A DNA stretch of 33,146 nucleotides, from positions 1 to 33,146 of the forward strand of contig JADZEE010000165.1 in NCBI GenBank assembly GCA_020850735.1, read 5' to 3'. Numbering within the stretch: the first letter of the stretch is position 1; every line of letters starts with the position of its first letter. The stretch is from Gammaproteobacteria bacterium. Its GTDB lineage: Bacteria > Pseudomonadota > Gammaproteobacteria > JADZEE01. Positions 1 to 6,565 of the stretch are shown in pieces. The notes under the pieces were generated by a model, which had not been told where the DNA came from, made no database searches, and saw nothing but the letters and a program-made list of their open reading frames with translations. The position numbers were made by a program, and so were the translations under genes.

Positions 1-127
1 CCGCCTTGCTGAAACCCAGATCCTCGGCCAGCTCCGACTGCGTCACCCCGTCGTTGAAGTACAGCCGCGCCAGCACCCACCACTGCGCCCGGGTGAGACC
101 GAGCGTGCGCATCCGACGGTCGTACTC
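1..127. repeat. Terminal direct repeat, left copy (circular contig overlap)
   Basis: These 127 bases are identical, in the same orientation, to the last 127 bases of the window. The copies lie inside one marR-type gene that is complete only when the ends are joined. A 127-base end overlap is what a de Bruijn graph assembler run at k=127 leaves on a circular path, so I read it as an assembly overlap, not a biological repeat. The non-redundant unit is then 33,019 bp. Confidence 0.95.
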
Positions 128-196
128 CCGGCTCATCAGCCGTTCGACCTCGTAGATGAGATAGGGAACCTGGTGCTCGAAGGCCTTGCGTGCCAT
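1..196 (-). CDS. MarR-family transcriptional regulator (5' part; continues across the circular join at 33019)
   Basis: Joining base 1 to base 33019 gives one open frame of 453 nt from an ATG at 196 to a TGA at 32763, encoding 150 residues, the usual MarR length. The N-terminal part here begins MARKAFEHQVPYLIYEVERL. The winged-helix region follows, with LTRAQWWVLARLYFNDG, then TQSELAEDLGFSKAALGG as recognition helix, then the wing region RRAHPHDRRAKCVFHT, which carries the D-x-R signature of MarR wings. The gene is preceded at 203-232 by a sigma70-like promoter overlapped by an inverted repeat that recurs upstream of the esterase and Mo-enzyme genes. It is therefore probably autoregulated and likely senses a pathway substrate; the ligand is unknown. 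Confidence 0.88.
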   Translation of the reverse strand, partial: MARKAFEHQVPYLIYEVERLMSREYDRRMRTLGLTRAQWWVLARLYFNDGVTQSELAEDLGFSKA

Positions 197-202
197 GGCG
201 CT

Positions 203-237
203 AATATAGTCAAGATATTTACTATATGCCAGTTGAC
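203..237 (-). promoter_or_regulatory. marR promoter with overlapping operator, copy 1 of ATAGT-N10-ACTAT
   Basis: On the minus strand a -10 TATATT (203-208) and a -35-like CTGGCA (227-232) are separated by 18 nt. The inverted repeat ATATAGT (204-210) and ACTATAT (221-227), spaced by 10 nt, covers the core promoter. A nearly identical stretch, including the flanking AGTTGAC, occurs at 2107-2142. Only 6 nt separate the -10 from the marR ATG, so the transcript may be leaderless. The rest of the 197-457 gap shows no gene. Confidence 0.7.
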
Positions 238-457
238 CATTTACACGCGCCCACGGCCCCCGGCCGTGCCGCTCTCAGCGCTGGTGAAACATGCACCCGC
301 CGTCGCGAGACGGTTCCCGGGCGTTTCCGGCCAGGCGCGGGGGTGCACAACATCGCGCGCACAGCGGGCCTGCGGACACGATTTCCGGGGTCCCCTCGAC
401 ACCACCAGGGGCTTCCAGGGGTCGTCGCCGCCGGCGCGCCCATGCTTTCACAAGCGC

Positions 458-919
458 TCAGCCGGGATCGCGGCGGTACTGCGCCAAGGCCATCTTGATG
501 CCGAACGTATCGGCTTCGCCGAGCGCCACCTCGGCGAAATCCGAGATCCGCAGCTGGTCGTTGCGCGGGACGCTGAAACGATCGCCGACGACACGCACGC
601 CGAGGCGCGCGGCGTCGGCAGTCGCCGCATCGAGGTCGTTTACCTTGAACACCAGCGCGTACAGCACGGCGTCGGCGTCCTGCAGACGCTGCTTGAGCAC
701 CAGCGGATCGGGCGGGTTGGTCACCTGCTGCGGCTCGGCGACCGGGCACAGGAGCTCGAGATGCATGTCGAGCGAGATCGCCAGTCGGCAGCCGGACAGC
801 TCGCCCGCAGGACCGGTGACCTCCGTGAATTCCACCCCGAGCACATCGCGAAAAAAGGCGAGCGCGCGGTCCATGTCCTTGACGCCGATCACCAACCGGT
901 CAATGCCTTCAATCTTCAT
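458..919 (-). CDS. VOC-superfamily (glyoxalase/bleomycin-resistance fold) protein
   Basis: A protein of 153 residues with the two beta-alpha-beta-beta-beta modules of the vicinal oxygen chelate fold. Module one begins IDRLVIGVKDMDRALAFFRD and ends in HLELLCPV, whose Glu is the usual metal-ligand position. Module two begins around ALVFKVNDLDAATADAARLG. The spacing resembles methylmalonyl-CoA epimerase-type members, but the usual first His ligand of each module is replaced (VIGV and ALVF), so metal binding is doubtful. The ATG at 919 follows a strong GGGAGG. It lies 57 bp downstream of the esterase gene and is probably co-transcribed with it. The substrate is unknown; an isomerase, lyase or ring-modifying role in the pathway is possible. 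Confidence 0.75.
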   Translation of the reverse strand: MKIEGIDRLVIGVKDMDRALAFFRDVLGVEFTEVTGPAGELSGCRLAISLDMHLELLCPVAEPQQVTNPPDPLVLKQRLQDADAVLYALVFKVNDLDAATADAARLGVRVVGDRFSVPRNDQLRISDFAEVALGEADTFGIKMALAQYRRDPG

Positions 920-976
920 GTCGTCCTCCCATCGTGAAAATCCTGCCTCGCGCGGCGCCCGCCCGGACGCCCGCGC

Positions 977-1954
977 TCACGCGCCGGGCAGCCGCCCGGT
1001 GGTGAAGAACTGCCGCAGCGCATCGGCGACGAGCTGCTGACCCTCCCGCCCGGCGTCGAGCACGCCGTCAAACAGGAAAAAGGGGTGAATCGTGGTCTCG
1101 AAACAGACGTGGACGACTGCGACGCCGTCGGCCTGCAAGCGCTCGACGTAACGCACCGCCTCGTCGTGGCAGGGGTCGTAGCCGGCGGTGAGCACGAGCG
1201 CCGGCGGCAAACCCTTGTAGTCGCCCGCGTAGATGGGCGAGACGAGCGGATCACGCGCCTGGCTGGCCGGATCGCTCAGATACAGGTCGCGAAAGAAGGC
1301 GAAATCGTCGTACGAGATGAAATACTCGCCGCTACCGAGCTCGCGGCGCGAAGCAAACTCCTCACCGTCGGTAACCGTGAGCGCCGGATAGACCGCGACG
1401 TGACAGGCGATCGCCGGTTCGCCGCGCTCGCGCGCGAGCAGACAGGTCGTGACCGCCAGGGTGCCGCCCGCGCTGTCGCCGGCGACCGCGATGCGGGCGC
1501 GGTCGATCGCCAGCGCGTCGGCGCTCATTGCGGTCCAGCGCACGGCCGCGTAGCAGTCCTCGACGGCCGCGGGATACTTGTGCTCCGGCGCGAGGCGATA
1601 ATCGACGGCGACGACCACGGCCTGCGCGTGGTGACACAGGAAACGGCAAACGTGATCATGCGTGTCCAGGTTGCCGAGGTAAAACCCGCCGCCGTGGAAA
1701 TACACGACCGCCGGCAAGCGCTCACCATCCGCCATGGCGCGCGGCTGGTACACACGGATCGGCAGCGCGCCCCCGGGACCGGCGATCGCGCGGTCCTCGA
1801 CCGCGTATACCTCGACCTTGGGTGCGGCCATCTGCACGGCCATGGCCGTGAGCCCTAGGCGCGACACCTCCAGCGGAACCTGATGCGCCGGCCGGAATCC
1901 GCCGGCCTGCAATCGATCGATCAGCGCCCGCGTCTGTGCATCGAGAGGTTTCAT
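977..1954 (-). CDS. Alpha/beta hydrolase, HSL (type IV) esterase family
   Basis: A cytoplasmic esterase-type hydrolase of 325 residues. It has the HSL oxyanion-hole motif HGGG at 87-90, the nucleophile elbow GDSAGG with Ser161, the acid in YDPCHDE (Asp260) and the catalytic His290. The His sits in IHPF where the family usually has HGF. LAPEHKYPAA at 121-130 is also typical of the family. I chose the ATG at 1954 because GAGG lies 8 nt upstream; the frame stays open to a GTG at 2014. Upstream at 2107-2136 is the second copy of the promoter/operator found before marR, so this gene and the VOC gene are likely in the MarR regulon. It may release or hydrolyse an ester form of the pathway substrate (inference). 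Confidence 0.85.
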   Translation of the reverse strand: MKPLDAQTRALIDRLQAGGFRPAHQVPLEVSRLGLTAMAVQMAAPKVEVYAVEDRAIAGPGGALPIRVYQPRAMADGERLPAVVYFHGGGFYLGNLDTHDHVCRFLCHHAQAVVVAVDYRLAPEHKYPAAVEDCYAAVRWTAMSADALAIDRARIAVAGDSAGGTLAVTTCLLARERGEPAIACHVAVYPALTVTDGEEFASRRELGSGEYFISYDDFAFFRDLYLSDPASQARDPLVSPIYAGDYKGLPPALVLTAGYDPCHDEAVRYVERLQADGVAVVHVCFETTIHPFFLFDGVLDAGREGQQLVADALRQFFTTGRLPGA

Positions 1955-2434
1955 CGGCATGTCCTCGATTTTGGATTTGCCTGCACCCGGATCCGACGTC
2001 ATGCAGCCGCGCACACGCCGGTCATGCGCCCGGTTCGCCCGCCCTGCGAGCGCGTCGATCGGGACATTGTTCCCGGCGGCGGCATGCCGTACCCGGCATG
2101 GGCGACAATATAGTCAATATCTATACTATCTGCTAGTTGACGATCAGTTGCGCTCACGGCCACCCTCCCGCTCACCTGTCACCCGGTTCCCGACATCCGC
2201 TGAACGGCCGGGCGAGGACCACGCTCAACTTCGTATCGCCCGACCCCTTCCGTGCCCGCCCCTGACTCAGTCTGGCAGGCTTGCGAACGTCAATCCGGAC
2301 CGCGCTACGCGCTTCTCGCCCCGCGCTTCCTTACCGGGAATCCGGCCAAACGCTGAAAATCCGACGTCGCCGGACAACCATTCAGGCTCGACGCGGACCA
2401 TTTTTCCTATTCCTTACGACGGATTCTGCAAACC
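1955..2434. other. Intergenic region between esterase and fic, containing the esterase promoter
   Basis: About 480 bp with no convincing gene on either strand. The promoter/operator at 2107-2136 would give the esterase an untranslated leader of roughly 145 nt, in contrast to the near-zero leader of marR. The stretch 2150-2434 has no recognisable coding signal and may be decayed sequence at the end of the fic island. Confidence 0.6.
2107..2136 (-). promoter_or_regulatory. Esterase promoter with overlapping operator, copy 2 of ATAGT-N10-ACTAT
   Basis: On the minus strand a -10 TATATT (2107-2112) and a -35-like CTAGCA (2131-2136) are spaced by 18 nt, as in the marR promoter. ATATAGT (2108-2114) and ACTAT (2125-2129) form the inverted repeat with a 10-nt spacer. 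The similarity extends into AGTTGAC on the distal side. Confidence 0.7.
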
Positions 2435-3268
2435 TCAAATCCGCTGCTGCGCATCGATGCTGACGAGCCTCTCGGTCACATCCGCGGGAACCAGAAACAC
2501 CATCCTCTTGCCCCGCTTCTTTCTTTCCAATATCCCGTCACTCGCCAGGTGCAGCAGATCGGTACGCGCCGTCTGGTAAGCCACGCCATGGCTTCTCTGG
2601 TGGCTTTCTATGGTGTACGTCTGGCAGGGGTGCTTCAACGCATGTCGGATCAGATCGACCTGGCGATGGTTGAACAGATTCAAGGCGCGCAGGTGCGATT
2701 CCAGCTTCCGGATTTCCTCGGTCTTACGGTCGATATATGCGTGCAGCTCGTTGATTGCCCGGCGGATCACTTTTGCCTGCGCGACGATGAAATACGTCAG
2801 ATCGTTGTCATCCGTCTCGGTAAGCAGGAATGATCGGGCATATCTGATCGGTGCCTTCCGGAGGATGCTCGAGATCGAAATGAACTCGAACAGCCAATAG
2901 TTGGCGCGCAACATCGCCCAGTAGAAAAGCGCGCGCGCCGTGCGGCCGTTTCCATCTACGAACGGATGGTCATATGCCACCCAGAAGTGCAGGATGATCG
3001 CCCGGATTACCGGATGAATGAAAAAGTCGGGGGTGGTTCCGTTCGCGAAATCGCACATGACCCGCATGCGCCGGGGCAATTCTTCCGCTTCGGGCGGAAC
3101 GAAAAATACCTTGCCGAAGTTGTCGCCGACAAACCGCTCTTCATCGGGGCGCCGGAATCGACCTGCGGCGGTTGAATCATCGAGCGTCTTCTCCGTCACC
3201 AAGCTGTGAATCTCAAAAATGACGTCCAGTGACAGGGCTTGCGTTTTCAATCCCGTGATGCGGACCAT
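2435..3268 (-). CDS. Fic-domain protein, N-terminally truncated
   Basis: A Fic AMP-transferase-type domain with the complete active-site motif HPFVDGNGRTAR at residues 101-112 (catalytic His101), followed by FYWAMLRANYWLFEF. A C-terminal helix-turn-helix-like region is at about 200-277. Full-length relatives are typically around 370 residues and carry an N-terminal segment with the inhibitory (S/T)xxxE(G/N) helix. Here the frame begins at MVRITGLKTQALSLD, equivalent to the middle of those proteins. A TAA directly abuts the ATG and there is no Shine-Dalgarno, so the inhibitory part is missing. The gene is either a pseudogene or an unrestrained Fic domain. It looks lower in GC than its neighbours, consistent with separate origin. 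Confidence 0.75.
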   Translation of the reverse strand: MVRITGLKTQALSLDVIFEIHSLVTEKTLDDSTAAGRFRRPDEERFVGDNFGKVFFVPPEAEELPRRMRVMCDFANGTTPDFFIHPVIRAIILHFWVAYDHPFVDGNGRTARALFYWAMLRANYWLFEFISISSILRKAPIRYARSFLLTETDDNDLTYFIVAQAKVIRRAINELHAYIDRKTEEIRKLESHLRALNLFNHRQVDLIRHALKHPCQTYTIESHQRSHGVAYQTARTDLLHLASDGILERKKRGKRMVFLVPADVTERLVSIDAQQRI

Positions 3269-3290
3269 TTAGTAGAAAGCCGGCATGAAA

Positions 3291-3310
3291 TTATAACTTA
3301 TTGATTATAA
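3291..3310. promoter_or_regulatory. AT-rich inverted repeat TTATAA-N8-TTATAA upstream of fic
   Basis: Two TTATAA boxes (3291-3296 and 3305-3310) in an AT-rich island that contrasts sharply with the GC-rich surroundings. On the minus strand TATAAT-like hexamers occur here, so it could serve as promoter or operator for the truncated fic. It also marks the point where homology of the HEPN remnant stops, so it may instead be part of a junction. Confidence 0.35.
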
Positions 3311-3311
3311 T

Positions 3312-3415
3312 TGATATATCGGTGAGATTTCGGGCCGCCACGGCCAGCAGTCGCCGCATCTCACGGGCGTCAGCTTGTGCTCCTTGAGCTGCCGGATGCG
3401 CAGTACGTTTTCCAA
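3312..3415 (-). pseudogene. Remnant of a HEPN-domain protein gene (N-terminal fragment, frameshifted)
   Basis: Two frames read together give LENVLRIRQLKEHKLTP followed by EMRRLLAVAARNLTDIS. This resembles the first helices of small HEPN proteins that pair with nucleotidyltransferases in toxin-antitoxin-like modules (recalled family pattern, not a search result). The frame changes between the two pieces, and the similarity stops at the AT-rich repeat, so the rest of the domain is absent. Confidence 0.4.
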
Positions 3416-3584
3416 TCGGTGCAACGACCGGCAGGAATACCTGCCAAGCGTCCGATCTCCGTACCTGGAAACCCTTCTCAAGGTGCCGGAGCGGCAAGGC
3501 CAGGATCTGCCGCCGGCAGGCCCCGAACAGGATTTCGACCCGAGGCGGCGCAAGCGTTGGCGTCGTTGCTTCAACCTGGAGCAC
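3416..3584 (-). pseudogene. Remnant of an HTH-nucleotidyltransferase (MNT-type) gene (N-terminal fragment, frameshifted)
   Basis: One frame gives VEILFGACRRQILALPLRHL and then EKGF. The next frame gives PGTEIGRLAGIPAG, and another SLHR. Spliced together, these resemble the N-terminal winged helix that precedes nucleotidyltransferase domains in MNT/HEPN modules. No nucleotidyltransferase catalytic motif (GSxxxGxxxxxSDxD) follows; the HEPN remnant comes immediately after. I infer an internal deletion plus frameshifts. The 3585-3763 stretch between this remnant and the PQQ dehydrogenase stop shows no gene I can support. Confidence 0.4.
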
Positions 3585-3763
3585 GTGGCATACGACAGTC
3601 TCGAGTCACTCGAGCGCCTTGGCATGTTCGCGAGGACGTCCCTGTCGGCGCGGAAGCCCCAGCTGACGATCGACCGGCACTGCGGCCTTCGGCAGCGGGC
3701 ATCGGAGCCGGAGCCGCCCGACGCAGGTGGCGCGGGCCGTCCGGTCCGCGGCAATGTGAGCCG

Positions 3764-5791
3764 TCAGTCCCGCCCGGCCTTGAGCGCAAACGCGACGACG
3801 TAGTCCCCGGGCGTGGTCTGGTAGATCGAGTGCCCGCCCGCGGCGATGACCACATACTGGCGCCCGGCCGCCGCGTAGGTCATGGGGGTCGCCTGGCCGC
3901 CGGCCGGCAGCTCCCTCTGCCACAGCACCGCGCCGCTGTCGATGTCGAAAGCCCGGAACTTGTCGTCCATCGTCGCGGCAATGAATACGAGCCCGCCCGC
4001 GGTGACGATCGCACCGCCGGAATTCGGCGTGCCGAGCTCCAGCGGCAGGGGCAGCGGCAGGAGCTTCTCCAGCGTGCCCAGCGGCACCTGCCAGGCGATC
4101 GTGCCCCGCTCGAGGTCCACGGCGCTCAGCCGGCCCCACGGCGGCGGCGTACATGGCGCACCGAGCGGTGACATGACCAGCCAGTTCTCGGCCTCGTAGG
4201 GTGTGCCGAGCTGGGGCCAGCGGATGATGCCGCCGGCGTTGACGTCCGTATACTTGGGCGCCCCGGTCGACTCCTGTGCGCGCGGGACGAGGCGCACGAC
4301 GCCCGCCACGTGCATCGTGCTGACCAGCAGCAGCTTGCGCTGCGGATCGACGGCGCCGCCGCCCCAGTTGGCCCCGCCGGCGAACGGCGGCATCAGGATG
4401 GTGCCGCGGGTGCCGGGCGGCGTGTACATGCCCTCGTAGCGCAGCGCCTCGATGCGCTTGCGACAGAACCAGCGATCGATGAACGTGAATCCCCACGCGT
4501 CCTCGGGCCCGAGGCGCGGGTCGACCAGCGGCGGCGGCGCGGTCGGAAACGGCTGGGTCGGTGACAGCCACTCGCCATCGGCGCCAGCCTGCGGCACCGG
4601 CCGTTCCTCGACCGGGAACAAGGGCTCGCCCGTCTCGCGATTGAGCACGAACACCAGGCCCTGCTTGGTCAGCTGCACCAGGGCCGGCACGCGGGCGCCG
4701 CCGTGCGTCAGGTCGACCAGGATCGGCTGCGCGGGCAGGTCGTAGTCCCACACGTCGTGATGCGTGATCTGGTAGTGCCACACCACCTCACCGGTCGCGC
4801 CGCGCAGGGCCACCACGGAATTCGCGTAACGGTTTTCGCCGGGCCGCCGGCCGCCGTAAAAGTCCGGGCTGGGGCTGGTGGTCGGCAGAAACAGCAGTCC
4901 GCGCGCGGCGTCCACCGACATCGGTGCCCAGACGTTGGCGTGACCGGTGACCGCGGCGCTGCCCTGCAGCCAGGACGCCGCCGCCGGATCGGTCGCTTCG
5001 CGCGGCACCGGATCGAACTCCCAGCGCAGCGCCCCCGTGCGCGCGTCCAGCCCACGCACCTTGCCGCTGGGTGCGTCGGTGCGCTGGTTGTCGAGGATCA
5101 TCGAACCGAACACGGCGACGCCGTCGATCACCGCCGGTGGCGAGGTGACGTGCATGAACTCGCCCGGCAGCAGCGTCTTGCCGGGATCGAGGACAACCTC
5201 GCCGTTGCGGCCGAAGCCGGCGCAGCGTCTGCCCGTGCGCGCGTCGATGGCGTAGACGCGAAACGCCCACGTGCCGTACAGCAGCCGGCGCCGGCAGGGC
5301 GCGTCCTCGGCCACATCCGGATCCAGCCAGGGAGAGACGCCGCGGCAATTCGGAAACCGCAGGTCCGCGGGCAGCGGGTAGGTATTGGGATCGAACACCC
5401 AGCGCTCGCGCCCGCTCGCCGGCTCCAGGGCGACGATCCGGCCCACCGGCGTGCATACGATCAGCGCGCCGTCCACCAGCACCGGCGTGTTTTCGAACGA
5501 CTGCTCGCCCGCCCGCTGCGCGCCGAGGCGCTCGAGCTCGCCGGTCCGGTACACCCAGGCGACGTCGAGATCGCCGACCGTATTGCGGTTGATCTCGGTG
5601 AGGGGCGAGTACCGCAGGCCCTCCTGGGTGGCGCCGTAGTAGCCCCATTCCTGCGCCGTCACCGTGAGCGCGCAGCCGAGCCAGGCCGCACACAGCAGCG
5701 TGGCGGTCACCCGGCGGCCTGACCCGCGCGCGAACGGCCGGTGGCGCTCGCCCGGCGCGGCGACGGTGGAAAGGCGCGACGACCGTGGCAC
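3764..5791 (-). CDS. Periplasmic PQQ-dependent dehydrogenase (glucose/quinate dehydrogenase-type beta-propeller)
   Basis: A quinoprotein of about 675 residues with repeated beta-propeller blades (for example VYAIDARTGRR, VRGLDARTGALRWEFDP, LSAVDLERGTIAWQ). It carries THHDVWDYDLPAQP at 343-356, whose Asp346 matches the catalytic Asp of membrane glucose dehydrogenase. FMHVTSPP at 212-219 and an N-terminal hydrophobic segment (VTATLLCAAWLGCALTVTAQ, about 28-47) after SGRR suggest Sec export. It lacks the five transmembrane helices of E. coli Gcd, so it is a soluble or lipid-tethered periplasmic form. The start is uncertain: GTG at 5791, or a GTG near 5710 that has an AGG upstream. It follows the beta-barrel gene by 13 bp. 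A role in oxidising the alcohol made by the Mo enzyme is inferred from location; a sugar or polyol substrate cannot be excluded. Confidence 0.85.
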   Translation of the reverse strand: MPRSSRLSTVAAPGERHRPFARGSGRRVTATLLCAAWLGCALTVTAQEWGYYGATQEGLRYSPLTEINRNTVGDLDVAWVYRTGELERLGAQRAGEQSFENTPVLVDGALIVCTPVGRIVALEPASGRERWVFDPNTYPLPADLRFPNCRGVSPWLDPDVAEDAPCRRRLLYGTWAFRVYAIDARTGRRCAGFGRNGEVVLDPGKTLLPGEFMHVTSPPAVIDGVAVFGSMILDNQRTDAPSGKVRGLDARTGALRWEFDPVPREATDPAAASWLQGSAAVTGHANVWAPMSVDAARGLLFLPTTSPSPDFYGGRRPGENRYANSVVALRGATGEVVWHYQITHHDVWDYDLPAQPILVDLTHGGARVPALVQLTKQGLVFVLNRETGEPLFPVEERPVPQAGADGEWLSPTQPFPTAPPPLVDPRLGPEDAWGFTFIDRWFCRKRIEALRYEGMYTPPGTRGTILMPPFAGGANWGGGAVDPQRKLLLVSTMHVAGVVRLVPRAQESTGAPKYTDVNAGGIIRWPQLGTPYEAENWLVMSPLGAPCTPPPWGRLSAVDLERGTIAWQVPLGTLEKLLPLPLPLELGTPNSGGAIVTAGGLVFIAATMDDKFRAFDIDSGAVLWQRELPAGGQATPMTYAAAGRQYVVIAAGGHSIYQTTPGDYVVAFALKAGRD

Positions 5792-5804
5792 CGGCGGGAC
5801 CGAA

Positions 5805-6437
5805 TCAGTCCGGCAGCGTCATGTCCAGGCGCAGTTCCACCCGGCCGAGGAGGATCCCCGGCAGATCGAAGCCGGTGAGCGTGACGATCTCCAGGAAGCT
5901 TCCCGTGGCGCCCTCGAATTCGCCGGCGCCGCCGACGATGACACCCCGGCCGTCCGCTCGCGGTCCGACGGTCGTGGTCACGATCCATTCGCCGCGCCAC
6001 GATTCGCCACTCTCCCGGGTCGGGATGATGACCTTGGCGCCCAGCTCACCCGAGTGCTCCTGCTGGCGCAGGTACAGGCTGCCACGCCCGGGGATCACCA
6101 GCGTCCAGTCGGTGTCCCAGACGACCTCCTGCAGCATGTCGGCACCGGGCGGAAAGACCTCGAGCTCACTGGCGAAACCGACGACCTCGCCGCTCGCGTC
6201 ACGCAGCTTGGCGAGGATCGCCAGACCCGACTGCACGCGCGGCTCGCTGAGCAGAGCGACGCCGGGCGGTCCGGCGGCGAGCGCCATGTTGCCGCCGTGC
6301 GTGAACGCAATGCCGTCGTCCGGCAGCTCCATGAAGAACGACTCGCCCGCCTGCCGGGCTGTCGCCACGCCCGACCGTACTACCAGCGACAGCAGGACGG
6401 TCGCCGTGAGTGCCCCGATTCCGATCTTCGGCATCAT
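5805..6437 (-). CDS. Secreted allene-oxide-cyclase/dirigent-like beta-barrel protein
   Basis: A protein of 210 residues with a clear signal peptide (MMPKIGIGALTATVLLSLVV followed by RSGVATA). The mature part is strand-rich and ends with GGAGEFEGATGSFLEIVT and LGRVELRLDMTLPD, which resembles the final strands of allene oxide cyclase barrel-like proteins. There, GxxxFxGATG is the recurring motif. The first of two adjacent ATGs (6437) follows GGAGAG at 7 nt. It sits between the GMC and PQQ genes in one direction, so a periplasmic substrate-binding or cyclase-type role is conceivable. No catalytic residues can be assigned; the family call rests on fold-level resemblance. Confidence 0.55.
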   Translation of the reverse strand: MMPKIGIGALTATVLLSLVVRSGVATARQAGESFFMELPDDGIAFTHGGNMALAAGPPGVALLSEPRVQSGLAILAKLRDASGEVVGFASELEVFPPGADMLQEVVWDTDWTLVIPGRGSLYLRQQEHSGELGAKVIIPTRESGESWRGEWIVTTTVGPRADGRGVIVGGAGEFEGATGSFLEIVTLTGFDLPGILLGRVELRLDMTLPD

Positions 6438-6565
6438 CTGTCGTCTCTCCCCGTCGCCGCCCCCGCCCGGGGGCCCGTATGGCAGTAAGCACGCTCCAGG
6501 GCGCGTGGTATTGAACAAAAATCACACCGGTTCGCGGGGCCCGTCGGCAGCGGGCGAGGACCGCT

